Shown here: positions 1-5,135 of the stretch, one piece after another
Position numbering within the stretch: the first letter of the stretch is position 1
How the letters are laid out: each line of letters begins with the position of its first letter
Origin: DASRUP01 sp036397395
GTDB lineage: Bacteria; Patescibacteriota; Minisyncoccia; Minisyncoccales; UBA10102
Reading direction: 5' to 3'
Assembly: GCA_036397395.1 (NCBI GenBank)
Contig: DASWIZ010000031.1
Coordinates: forward strand, 1 to 9,920
DNA: 9,920 bases
The notes under the pieces: model-generated
The model's database searches: none
Told to the model about the DNA's origin: nothing
Seen by the model: the letters and a program-made list of their open reading frames with translations, nothing else
Position numbers and translations under genes: made by a program

Positions 1-369
1 ATACAACATATTTTTCAAGAATATCCGCAGGTAAAGCTGGGGTATGTTTTTGGTTCTCAAACCACGGGAAAAACCGGACCGTTAAGCGATTACGATTTTG
101 CCGTGTACCTTGAAGAAAAAGAAGCGCAAAAACGGTTTGACTTGAGGTTGCGCCTTATGAGCGCACTCGCCAAAGAACTGGGGACCGACAAAGTCGATGT
201 GCTTGTTTTGAACGATATCAAAAGTCCGGAGATAAAATATTCTATTATTAAAGAAGGTATTCTTTTGTATGATCAGGAGCCTTACAAGGTACTTTTATTG
301 CCGCGCATTTTGAACGAGTACTTTGATTTTATGCACGGCCTTAGAAAGTATGGGCTCACCAAAGCATGA
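1..369 (+). CDS. mntA: MntA-type nucleotidyltransferase antitoxin, 5'-truncated by the window edge
   Basis: The reading frame is open from base 1, so the N-terminus lies outside the window. The visible 122 residues carry the minimal nucleotidyltransferase signature GSx10DxD: Gly-Ser is encoded at 52-57 and Asp-Tyr-Asp at 88-96. A third acidic residue sits in the KVDVLVL strand (Asp codon 196-198). These are the metal-binding and catalytic positions of the MNT family. In studied MntA-HepT pairs, MntA neutralises the HEPN toxin by transferring AMP groups to a tyrosine in the toxin's active site; I infer the same role here. The stop codon overlaps the start of the next gene by four bases (ATGA), so the two are almost certainly translated together. 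The catalytic motif is intact, so the antitoxin appears functional. Only its N-terminal residues and promoter are unseen. Confidence 0.9.
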   Translation: MQHIFQEYPQVKLGYVFGSQTTGKTGPLSDYDFAVYLEEKEAQKRFDLRLRLMSALAKELGTDKVDVLVLNDIKSPEIKYSIIKEGILLYDQEPYKVLLLPRILNEYFDFMHGLRKYGLTKA

Positions 370-788
370 GCAATATTCAGGTTGTCGAATCAAAAATCAG
401 CTCGATACGGAAGTATCTGAAACTCCTTGAACGGTATAAAACGTACGAGCAAAAGGAAATCGAAAACAACCCCGATCTAAAGGGCGCGTTTGAGCGTTAT
501 TTATATTTAGCGGCGCAAGCTACTATTGACCTTGCGGAAGCGGTGATCGCGTTTAAAGATTTCCGCCGTCCCACCACCTATAGCGACGCATTTTATGTGC
601 TCGATCAAGAAGGTTTTCTGGCAAAAGAGCTTTCTGAAAAGCTTATTAATATGGCAAAATTCAGAAACATCATCGCCCATGACTATGAGGACGTAGATTT
701 TAAGATAGTATATGACGCGGGGCAAAATCGCTTGGTTGATATTAAACAGTTTATTGCCGTAGTCCGGGAGAGATTCAATCTTGGTTGA
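366..788 (+). CDS. hepT: HepT-like HEPN ribonuclease toxin
   Basis: This 140-residue, mostly helical protein has the HEPN signature RX4HXY complete at its C-terminal side: Arg100, His105 and Tyr107 in the stretch KFRNIIAHDY. In the MntA-HepT family, Arg and His form the RNase active site of a toxin dimer, and the Tyr is the residue AMPylated by MntA. The length is usual for the family. The start overlaps the mntA stop (ATGA), giving the standard antitoxin-toxin order with coupled translation. With both catalytic motifs intact the pair looks active rather than degenerate. Such pairs can act in plasmid or island stabilisation or in anti-phage defence, and the sequence does not show which. No strong terminator follows: the best candidate is a 4-bp stem (788-803) with a short T run. 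Start at 366 is preferred because of the overlap. Confidence 0.92.
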   Translation: MSNIQVVESKISSIRKYLKLLERYKTYEQKEIENNPDLKGAFERYLYLAAQATIDLAEAVIAFKDFRRPTTYSDAFYVLDQEGFLAKELSEKLINMAKFRNIIAHDYEDVDFKIVYDAGQNRLVDIKQFIAVVRERFNLG

Positions 789-850
789 GCGAAAAAATCC
801 GCTACTTGTTTTTAGCCGTGATGTTTTTGATGGCCTTGAAGATTTTAGTG

Positions 851-955
851 TTCTAGGTTTTCCACAAGACTATTATCCCACTGTATGCTTTAATGAAGTA
901 TGACGCGTTTTTTAGTTCTCTGTTCATTCAGCGTTGGTTTTCTGCTGGCGCTTCC
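851..955 (+). repeat. Direct repeat copy A (upstream region plus signal-peptide codons)
   Basis: Bases 851-955 align without gaps to 3341-3445, an offset of exactly 2490, with 95 of 105 positions identical by my count. The 52 bases up to and including the ATG (851-902) differ at two positions; the 53 bases after it differ at eight. A weaker match (GAAGAT) may extend the left side to about 838. Homology stops abruptly at 955, inside the signal-peptide codons. The segment therefore carries an upstream/promoter region and the first 18 codons of a gene like the LamG gene at 3390, without the rest of that gene. Confidence 0.93.
861..894 (+). promoter_or_regulatory. Candidate promoter in repeat copy A
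   Basis: TCCACA (861-866), a 17-bp spacer and TATGCT (884-889) form a plausible sigma-70-type promoter, and TTTAAT (889-894) is an overlapping alternative -10 placed 5 nt before the ATG at 900. A third reading is GTGTTC-N17-TATTAT (848-876). None is near-consensus. The support is that these bases are nearly unchanged in copy B before an intact gene, with both differences falling in the spacer of the first reading. It would drive the 26-codon frame and the oxidase. Confidence 0.4.
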
Positions 956-980
956 CGTGCTTGAAAAGACCATCGCATGA
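900..980 (+). pseudogene. 26-codon leader frame: truncated signal peptide of the LamG-type gene
   Basis: This short frame starts at the ATG inside repeat copy A. Its first 19 residues match the signal peptide of the LamG protein at 3390 at 14 positions: both share the core LCSFSVG, then LLALP. After the repeat ends it continues with seven unrelated residues and stops. The TGA at 978-980 overlaps the ATG of the oxidase gene (ATGA). It is clearly a fragment of a duplicated gene start. It may still be translated, because it keeps its upstream region and could pass ribosomes to the oxidase gene, which has only a weak purine run before its own start. If made, the product would be a short hydrophobic peptide. 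Whether it is a relic or a working leader cannot be told from sequence alone. Confidence 0.5.
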
Positions 981-2410
981 AAATAACAAACTTCGGAGGA
1001 AACGTGCAGTTTGAGCCAAAGCATTGGTACGCTCCCAAAAACGAGCGGGAAGTTTTGGATATTTTGAACCGCCACGCCCATGGCAAGATTCGTGTCATGG
1101 CTTCGGGGCACGCGTGGAGCGATATTGCAAAATCCCAAGACGTTACGATTGATATGCAGAATATCAGTCAGGTAGAGGTTGAGCGAAAAGAAAACGGCGA
1201 GGTGTGGGCGCGGGCCGGAGCGGGGTGCGTGCTGCAGCGCTTACTTGATACGATACACGCCATGAGCGATTATACTCTGCCCACAATGGGCGGTATTAAA
1301 AAACAGACGATTGCCGGCGTCATTTCTACGGGAACGCATGGTTCAGGACGCCCCAGCTTGTCGCACTACATGCAAGAGATCCGCGTGGCCGCGTACGATG
1401 AAACAGGAAAAGCCAAGATATATACCTATACGCAAGGAGATGAACTTCGCGCGGCCCGGTGCGGCCTGGGATGTATGGGCGTAATTTTGTCGGTGAAATT
1501 TCAGTGCGTGCCAAAGTACTATGTGGCGCAAAGTCTTGAGTACCGGGGATCACTCGAGCAAATACTTGCGGAAAAAGAACAGTATGAACTTCAGCAGTTT
1601 ATCTTGGTGCCGTACTGCTGGCGGTGGTACGTGTACACAAGACGTGTTTCAGCCGGGCCGCCGACAGGAGTGGACTGGCTGTTCGCGCATTGGATTCGCA
1701 TATACAGCCTTTTCGGAACAGATATTCTTTTGCACCTCGTGTTGAAAACCGTTGTCATTGTTTCTTTTGCCGAAAAAGGAATGATAGGGCCGATCCGCTG
1801 GTTTTTTGGCGCGTTTGTGCCAAAGATTATCGAGCGGAGAAAAACGGCAAACGATTTCCACGAAGAGGCGCTCACTTTGCGGCACGATTTGTTCGGGCAT
1901 CTGGAAATGGAGCTGTTCGTGCCGGAGCGCACTATGCAAAAGGCAATGGAGGCGGCGCGGCACGTAACAGCGGTGTTCGCGGGGACAGAAGAAGAACCGC
2001 CGCCAGGCGTGAAAGAAGAGCTGCAACGAATCGGCAAGCTCGACGAGCTGATGCGGCGCAAAGGATTTTTTACGCACCACTATCCTTTGTATTGCAGACA
2101 GGTGAAGCTGGACGATACATTGGTATCCATGACCGCGGGAGCAAAGGAGTGGTATTTTTCGTTGAGCTTTTTCACCTATCTCGCGCCGGGGAAAAGAGAA
2201 CGGTTTTATGAGTTTTCAAAATTCATGGCAAGCTGTTTGGTGCAGCTGTATGAGGCAAGACTGCATTGGGGAAAATACTTTCCGTTACAATACGAAGATA
2301 TAAAACATCTGTATCCCCGGCTTGGCGACTTTCGCGCGATTTGCCAAAAAAGTGATCCTCACGGAGTTTTTCGAAACGAGTATACAACAAAAGTCCTTGG
2401 TTTTCCTTGA
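977..2410 (+). CDS. FAD-linked oxidase, D-arabinono-1,4-lactone / alditol oxidase family
   Basis: This 477-residue flavoprotein has the two-part plan of the aldonolactone oxidase (ALO) family. The N-terminal half is an FAD-binding (PCMH-type) domain, about residues 10-180, with SGHAWSDIA at 43-51. His45 aligns with the histidine that holds FAD covalently in L-gulonolactone and alditol oxidases. It also has the loop IAGVISTGTHGSG (112-124). The C-terminal ALO domain includes LHWGK (429-433) and ends in the family-like DPHGVFRN. Such enzymes oxidise a sugar lactone or sugar alcohol and pass electrons to O2 or a dehydrogenase acceptor; the exact substrate cannot be read here. A hydrophobic stretch (about 242-282) may attach it to the membrane. 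The start at 977 fits the family N-terminus (NFGGNVQFEP) and overlaps the 26-codon frame. The gene appears full length. Its end collides with the truncated pilin gene on the other strand. Confidence 0.88.
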   Translation: MKITNFGGNVQFEPKHWYAPKNEREVLDILNRHAHGKIRVMASGHAWSDIAKSQDVTIDMQNISQVEVERKENGEVWARAGAGCVLQRLLDTIHAMSDYTLPTMGGIKKQTIAGVISTGTHGSGRPSLSHYMQEIRVAAYDETGKAKIYTYTQGDELRAARCGLGCMGVILSVKFQCVPKYYVAQSLEYRGSLEQILAEKEQYELQQFILVPYCWRWYVYTRRVSAGPPTGVDWLFAHWIRIYSLFGTDILLHLVLKTVVIVSFAEKGMIGPIRWFFGAFVPKIIERRKTANDFHEEALTLRHDLFGHLEMELFVPERTMQKAMEAARHVTAVFAGTEEEPPPGVKEELQRIGKLDELMRRKGFFTHHYPLYCRQVKLDDTLVSMTAGAKEWYFSLSFFTYLAPGKRERFYEFSKFMASCLVQLYEARLHWGKYFPLQYEDIKHLYPRLGDFRAICQKSDPHGVFRNEYTTKVLGFP

Positions 2411-2555
2411 GCGCGGATATTCGGGTCGCGTCGCGCGCTTGCGCCCGCGCCCCTCCGAGAGAAACGAAAATTATTCCCGCGAGCAACGCGATAATCGCAA
2501 TAACCACCAGAAGCTCGATTAACGTAAAGCCAGACCGTGGCCGCGTAATACTCAT
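2223..2555 (-). pseudogene. Truncated type IV pilin-like gene (N-terminal helix only)
   Basis: The first 51 or so residues are a textbook class III prepilin N-terminus: a basic leader, the prepilin peptidase site after Gly9, Phe10 as the methylated first residue, Glu14 (position 5 of the mature protein), a hydrophobic helix to about residue 33, then the amphipathic part ARAQARDATRISALKE. From about residue 51 (near base 2403) the frame is simply the reverse complement of the 3' end of the oxidase gene and has no pilin character. The frame stays open to 2223, so a 110-residue protein could be made, but the globular pilin domain is missing. I read it as a pilin gene cut by the rearrangement that brought in the oxidase gene. 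A short membrane-anchored remnant that is still expressed is the alternative. No clear promoter precedes it; TATGCA lies 16 nt before the ATG on its strand. Confidence 0.7.
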
Positions 2556-2585
2556 ATTTCTCTATTTTTGCATAATTGGAAAGTA

Positions 2586-2613
2586 TTGACAATTCTCCTG
2601 GGCTTGCTATACT
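2586..2613 (+). promoter_or_regulatory. Near-consensus promoter for the structured RNA
   Basis: TTGACA (2586-2591, perfect -35), a 16-bp spacer and TATACT (2608-2613, five of six) preceded by TG one base upstream (2605-2606, extended -10). It is the best promoter in the window. Transcription should start near A2620. No credible protein gene follows before the terminator at 2693-2724. Confidence 0.8.
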
Positions 2614-2619
2614 GTATTT

Positions 2620-2724
2620 ACTAACCTTGGTGAAGGCCTGCCCTTTTTGGCAGAGATTGGCTCCGATGAACATCGGAGATAGCCAAGGCCATCATAAAAC
2701 CCCCGTTTCGGCGGGGATTTTATG
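2620..2724 (+). ncRNA. Unassigned structured small RNA, about 105 nt
   Basis: The stretch has its own promoter and ends at a strong hairpin terminator, with no open frame of note between. Its body pairs extensively. One hairpin is CTGCC/GGCAG (2638-2642 with 2649-2653). A second is TTGGCT/AGCCAA (2657-2662 with 2681-2686), enclosing CCGAT-GAAC-ATCGG (2663-2676) with an AGAT bulge. GGCC (2635-2638) can close both with GGCC (2687-2690) as a three-way junction. CCTTGG (2625-2630) can pair with CCAAGG (2683-2688) instead, which would break the outer stem, so two exclusive folds are possible. I do not recognise the family. It could be a trans-acting sRNA or a ligand-sensing attenuator, but the gene beyond the terminator is on the opposite strand, so it is not an ordinary riboswitch. 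Read-through would make RNA antisense to the DUF3800 gene. Confidence 0.65.
2693..2724. terminator. Symmetric (bidirectional) intrinsic terminator
   Basis: CATAAAA (2693-2699) pairs with TTTTATG (2718-2724), and CCCCG (2701-2705) with CGGGG (2712-2716). There is one C-A mismatch between the two blocks and a 6-base loop. The A and T flanks give a U tract on either strand, so it can end both the small RNA (+) and the DUF3800 mRNA (-). The DUF3800 stop codon (2720-2722) lies inside the stem. Confidence 0.85.
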
Positions 2725-3286
2725 TTTGTATTTCATGGATATGTCCTCCTTCTTTCGCTTTCTTCCATATAGCTTGGGCGTCTTTGCTGCCAAGCAATGC
2801 GCTTCGCAAGCAGCCTGCCCACATATCCGCGAGCCGTATTAAGGGCTCGCTTTCATCTCGGCGACTTTTGACAAGCTTGAGCGAGATTCCGCTCGTCCGC
2901 AAAGCGTTCGTTAACTCTTTTGCCTTTTGCCGATCAATACCATCCACATAGACGCGCGCGCTGTACGCGCCTTGCACTGCTTCCTTAATTGCTTTTTCGG
3001 TGAGATGGATTAAGGCGAAAAAGTAAGGAATGGGCTTCTCATAGGAAGCTGCGTATACCTCTCCTTTAGCAACTTTTTGGTCAAGCAGTAACGCAAGATA
3101 GCGCATTCTATTGGTATGTCGTACTTTATGCCATTTCTTTCGATTCGTTCCGGCACTCTGTTCGATGTGTTCGAGATCTTGTTTTATAGTTTCCTGGTCT
3201 CGTGCGCTTACCACGGCAACGACAACGAAAAAACGAGACGTATCGTCCTGTCCTGATTCATCTACGTAGCAGTACACCTTTTGCAT
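2720..3286 (-). CDS. DUF3800 domain protein
   Basis: The 188-residue product matches the DUF3800 pattern from end to end. YVDESGQD (residues 7-14) lies on the first strand, a hydrophobic strand FFVVVAVV follows, VYVDG lies mid-protein (Asp115), and the C-terminal motif is RLADMWAG (Asp154). The regularly spaced acidic residues Asp9, Glu10, Asp115 and Asp154 suggest a metal-dependent nuclease-like (RNase H-like) active site. That is inference: the family's biochemical role is not settled, and members often sit in mobile or defence-rich regions. The gene is single, faces away from the LamG gene across 103 bp, and ends inside the symmetric terminator. The ATG at 3286 is preferred because residues 2-9 form the expected first strand and no in-frame upstream start is better. 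Its start region resembles that of the LamG gene. Confidence 0.85.
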   Translation of the reverse strand: MQKVYCYVDESGQDDTSRFFVVVAVVSARDQETIKQDLEHIEQSAGTNRKKWHKVRHTNRMRYLALLLDQKVAKGEVYAASYEKPIPYFFALIHLTEKAIKEAVQGAYSARVYVDGIDRQKAKELTNALRTSGISLKLVKSRRDESEPLIRLADMWAGCLRSALLGSKDAQAIWKKAKEGGHIHEIQT

Positions 3287-3340
3287 TCTTCATTGTGGCA
3301 TACGAGGTGTATTTTGCAACGATTGCCGAAGATACTTTTG

Positions 3341-3445
3341 TTCTAGGTTTTCCACAAGACTATTATCCTACTTTATGCTTTAATGAAGTATGAAGCATTT
3401 TTGGATTCTCTGTTCATTTAGCGTTGGTTTGTTGCTGGCGCTTCC
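3341..3445 (+). repeat. Direct repeat copy B (in front of the intact LamG gene)
   Basis: This is the partner of 851-955 (95 of 105 identical, no gaps). Here the repeat leads into an intact gene: it holds the upstream region and codons 1-18 of the VirB2-LamG protein. It is therefore probably the parent copy, or nearer to it. Differences after the ATG change five residues and are silent twice, whereas the sequence before the ATG has only two changes. Confidence 0.93.
3351..3384 (+). promoter_or_regulatory. Candidate promoter of the VirB2-LamG gene
   Basis: TCCACA (3351-3356), 17 bp, TATGCT (3374-3379) is one reading. TTTAAT (3379-3384), 5 nt before the ATG at 3390, is an alternative -10 for a leaderless mRNA, matching the spacing seen before pilM. 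TTGTTC (3338-3343)-N17-TATTAT (3361-3366) is a third. Conservation with copy A supports the region being regulatory; the exact hexamers are uncertain. Confidence 0.45.
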
Positions 3446-4451
3446 TTCATCCTTTGCAAACGCGCAAGCGTGGCTTCTTTCCGCCCCCACTGGCCCCACA
3501 TCTGGGCTCGCGGTGCTCCACCTTATTCAAAACCTTACCAACTGGCTGTTTGTCGGATTTATGCTGCTGGCGGTCGTGGTTATTGTTCTTGCTGGTTGGC
3601 AGTTTATTTCAAGCGGGGGAGCTCCGGAAAGCGTTTCCAGCGCGAGAAAAAAACTTCTTTGGGCCGGTGTAGCTGTTATTATCGCTGTAATGTCCCGCGG
3701 CATTCCCGTGGTCGTGGCCAGTATTTTGGGCGTTGGCGGTGGAGGCGGCGGGCCTTTACCTCCGCTGCCTCTTCCCGTCCCTATTGCCCACTGGAACTTC
3801 AACGACGGTTCGGGGCTCACGCTCACGGATGTGGCTGGCGGGAACAATGGCACTATAGTAGGGGCAACTTGGGTTGCGGGAAAAAATGGCGCTCCCGGCA
3901 CCGCGCTCGAATTTAATGGAACGAGCGACTATGCGCAGGTGCCAGATTCCCCCTCGCTTGATTTCGGCGCAGGCGCTGACTTTTCAATAACAGCTTGGAT
4001 AAAAGCTGACATAGGTAGTTCGCCAAAGATGACCATTGTCGATAAAAGAGTATATACGCCTCCTCCTGGCCAGTCGGCCATGGGATACTCGTTTTTTCTA
4101 TGGAATAACGCTGACTTCGGTGTTCAACTTAGCGAATCAACAGTAGTGAATGCATACACAAGCTATTTCTCTCCAGGCCCTGACCTGCGCGATGGCACAT
4201 GGCATTATGTGGCGGCAGCCGTCGATAGGGATGTTTCGAACGGAGGCATACTCTATGTTGATGGAACAGTTGTGTTGACGTTTGATCCAACTCTTGAACC
4301 AGGAGACCTTTCCAATACCAATGACCTCTATATCGGTAGACATGTCCCAGGATTTGATTCATATTTCGATGGTTCAATCGACGACGTAAAAATCTGGAAC
4401 AAGGCGCTTACGCCAGCAGAAGTGGCCGCGGAGTTTAGCGCCGGGCCGTAG
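3390..4451 (+). CDS. Secreted/membrane VirB2-TrbC-like module fused to a LamG domain
   Basis: The 353-residue product has four parts. Residues 1-25 are a signal peptide with a likely AxA cleavage site (ANA/QA). Residues about 40-114 form a two-helix membrane module: helix about 52-70, a loop SSGGAPESVSSARKK, helix about 89-112 running into SRGIP. That is the pattern of VirB2/TrbC-type pilins widespread in CPR genomes. Residues 115-131 are a Gly run followed by a Pro/Leu-rich linker. Residues about 132-353 are a LamG (concanavalin-like) domain, recognisable from AHWNFNDGSG, LEFNGTSDYAQVP, FSITAWIK, GTWHYVAA, LYVDG, LYIGRH and FDGSIDDVKIWNKALT. The LamG part should sit outside the cell and bind sugars or surface ligands. 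Whether the N-terminal module assembles like a pilin or only anchors the protein is unknown. The start lies in repeat copy B. The gene is convergent with comF, 3 bp apart. Confidence 0.85.
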   Translation: MKHFWILCSFSVGLLLALPSSFANAQAWLLSAPTGPTSGLAVLHLIQNLTNWLFVGFMLLAVVVIVLAGWQFISSGGAPESVSSARKKLLWAGVAVIIAVMSRGIPVVVASILGVGGGGGGPLPPLPLPVPIAHWNFNDGSGLTLTDVAGGNNGTIVGATWVAGKNGAPGTALEFNGTSDYAQVPDSPSLDFGAGADFSITAWIKADIGSSPKMTIVDKRVYTPPPGQSAMGYSFFLWNNADFGVQLSESTVVNAYTSYFSPGPDLRDGTWHYVAAAVDRDVSNGGILYVDGTVVLTFDPTLEPGDLSNTNDLYIGRHVPGFDSYFDGSIDDVKIWNKALTPAEVAAEFSAGP

Positions 4452-4454
4452 TTT

Positions 4455-5099
4455 CTAGTCGCGAGCGACGACGGCGCCGTACACGGCTTTTGCGCCAGCT
4501 TGTGTAAGGACGCGCGCGCATTCTTGCATAGTGGCGCCTGTGGTGTACACGTCGTCCACCAGTAAAATGGTTTTGCCCTGCACGGCTTCTTTGTTTTTTA
4601 CCTCAAACACGCCTTCCACGTTTTTTAGCCGCTGCTCCCGGTTTAGTTTCATTTGCGGTAAAGTAGGTTTTCTTTTTATGAGTACGTTTGCGGCCACGGG
4701 AACAGAAAAAGCATATCCAAGCTGGTCTGCCAGTTCTTCGGCATGGTTGTATCCGCGCCACTTGAGCCGCCGCTTATGCAATGGGACAGGGATTATGACT
4801 TGCGGTGGATAAATAGGTTTGTTGACCAGCGCAAAGTGCGATACAATAAGAAAAGCCAACGGTTTTGCGAGATCGCGCAAAAACGGTCGATACTTAAATT
4901 GGTGAATAAGGCGCTGCGCAAAACGGTCCTGGAAAGAAGCTGCGCAAAAAAGGGCCGAAAGCTGACTGTTTTTGCCCAAAGGAGACGGGTGGTTGGCGAT
5001 AGAAACAAGGGAAAGGCAGTCTGCGCAGCAATGGTTCCCTTCGCGCTTGCAAAACAAACATTGGCGGGGAAAGAGTATGTCGAAAAGAAACGTTTTCAT
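4455..5099 (-). CDS. comF: ComF family protein (DNA uptake / phosphoribosyltransferase fold)
   Basis: This 214-residue protein has the full ComF layout. The N-terminal zinc-finger cysteines are Cys14-x2-Cys17 and Cys25-x2-Cys28. The family block IPVPLHKRRLKWRGYNHAEELA-like lies at 103-125, and a PRPP-binding loop ILLVDDVYTTGAT lies at 178-190. ComF is needed for natural transformation in several bacteria, probably helping single-stranded DNA entering the cytoplasm; no phosphoribosyl transfer has been firmly assigned. I chose the ATG at 5099 over an in-frame TTG at 5117 because a TATAAT lies at 5111-5106, which would place transcription at or next to this ATG. It diverges from the pilus operon 36 bp away, consistent with joint use in DNA uptake. 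No clear intrinsic terminator separates its end from the convergent LamG gene; only a small GTCGC/GCGAC hairpin (4457-4468) without a T tract is seen. Confidence 0.92.
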   Translation of the reverse strand: MKTFLFDILFPRQCLFCKREGNHCCADCLSLVSIANHPSPLGKNSQLSALFCAASFQDRFAQRLIHQFKYRPFLRDLAKPLAFLIVSHFALVNKPIYPPQVIIPVPLHKRRLKWRGYNHAEELADQLGYAFSVPVAANVLIKRKPTLPQMKLNREQRLKNVEGVFEVKNKEAVQGKTILLVDDVYTTGATMQECARVLTQAGAKAVYGAVVARD

Positions 5100-5105
5100 A
5101 GTTTT

Positions 5106-5111
5106 ATTATA
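5106..5111 (-). promoter_or_regulatory. -10 element of comF (leaderless mRNA likely)
   Basis: A perfect TATAAT on the minus strand (plus-strand ATTATA) ends 6 nt before the comF ATG at 5099. The expected start of transcription is at or beside that ATG. No good -35 is visible at 16-18 bp. Confidence 0.6.
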
Positions 5112-5124
5112 ACGCAATCTGGGA

Positions 5125-5130
5125 TATAAT
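5125..5130 (+). promoter_or_regulatory. -10 element of the pilus operon (leaderless mRNA likely)
   Basis: A perfect TATAAT ends 5 nt before the pilM ATG at 5136, so transcription should begin at about the A of the start codon. No Shine-Dalgarno site could fit in such an mRNA. The -35 region is weak. It lies 13 bp from the opposite-strand TATAAT of comF, so the two polymerases would compete for the same DNA. Confidence 0.6.
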
Positions 5131-5135
5131 AACCA

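Noticed and set aside
788..813. Intrinsic terminator after hepT
   Set aside because: The stem is only AGCG/CGCT with an 8-base loop and a short T run set a few bases away; too weak to call.
1591..2211. Long frames on both strands inside the oxidase gene (156 and 195 codons)
   Set aside because: They are out-of-frame or antisense shadows of the oxidase gene, which has family motifs along its whole length; the shadow translations are Arg/Ser/Cys-rich with no domain.
2620..2692. Bacterial SRP (4.5S) RNA
   Set aside because: GGAGATAGCCAAGGC recalls the SRP 3' strand, but the apical loop is GAAC rather than GGAA and the matching 5' internal-loop strand is missing; only a one-sided bulge is present.
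2576..2842. 88-codon plus-strand frame downstream of the strong promoter
   Set aside because: It reads through the -10, the hairpins, the terminator and then the reverse complement of the DUF3800 3' end; it has no recognisable domain and no ribosome site.
3202..3393. 63-codon plus-strand frame ending at the LamG start
   Set aside because: Its first part is antisense to the DUF3800 coding sequence. Only the tail, which lies in the repeat, is of interest and is discussed as a finding.
4457..4468. Terminator between the convergent LamG and comF genes
   Set aside because: GTCGC/GCGAC makes a 5-bp stem with a 2-base loop and no T tract on either strand; it lies in comF codons.
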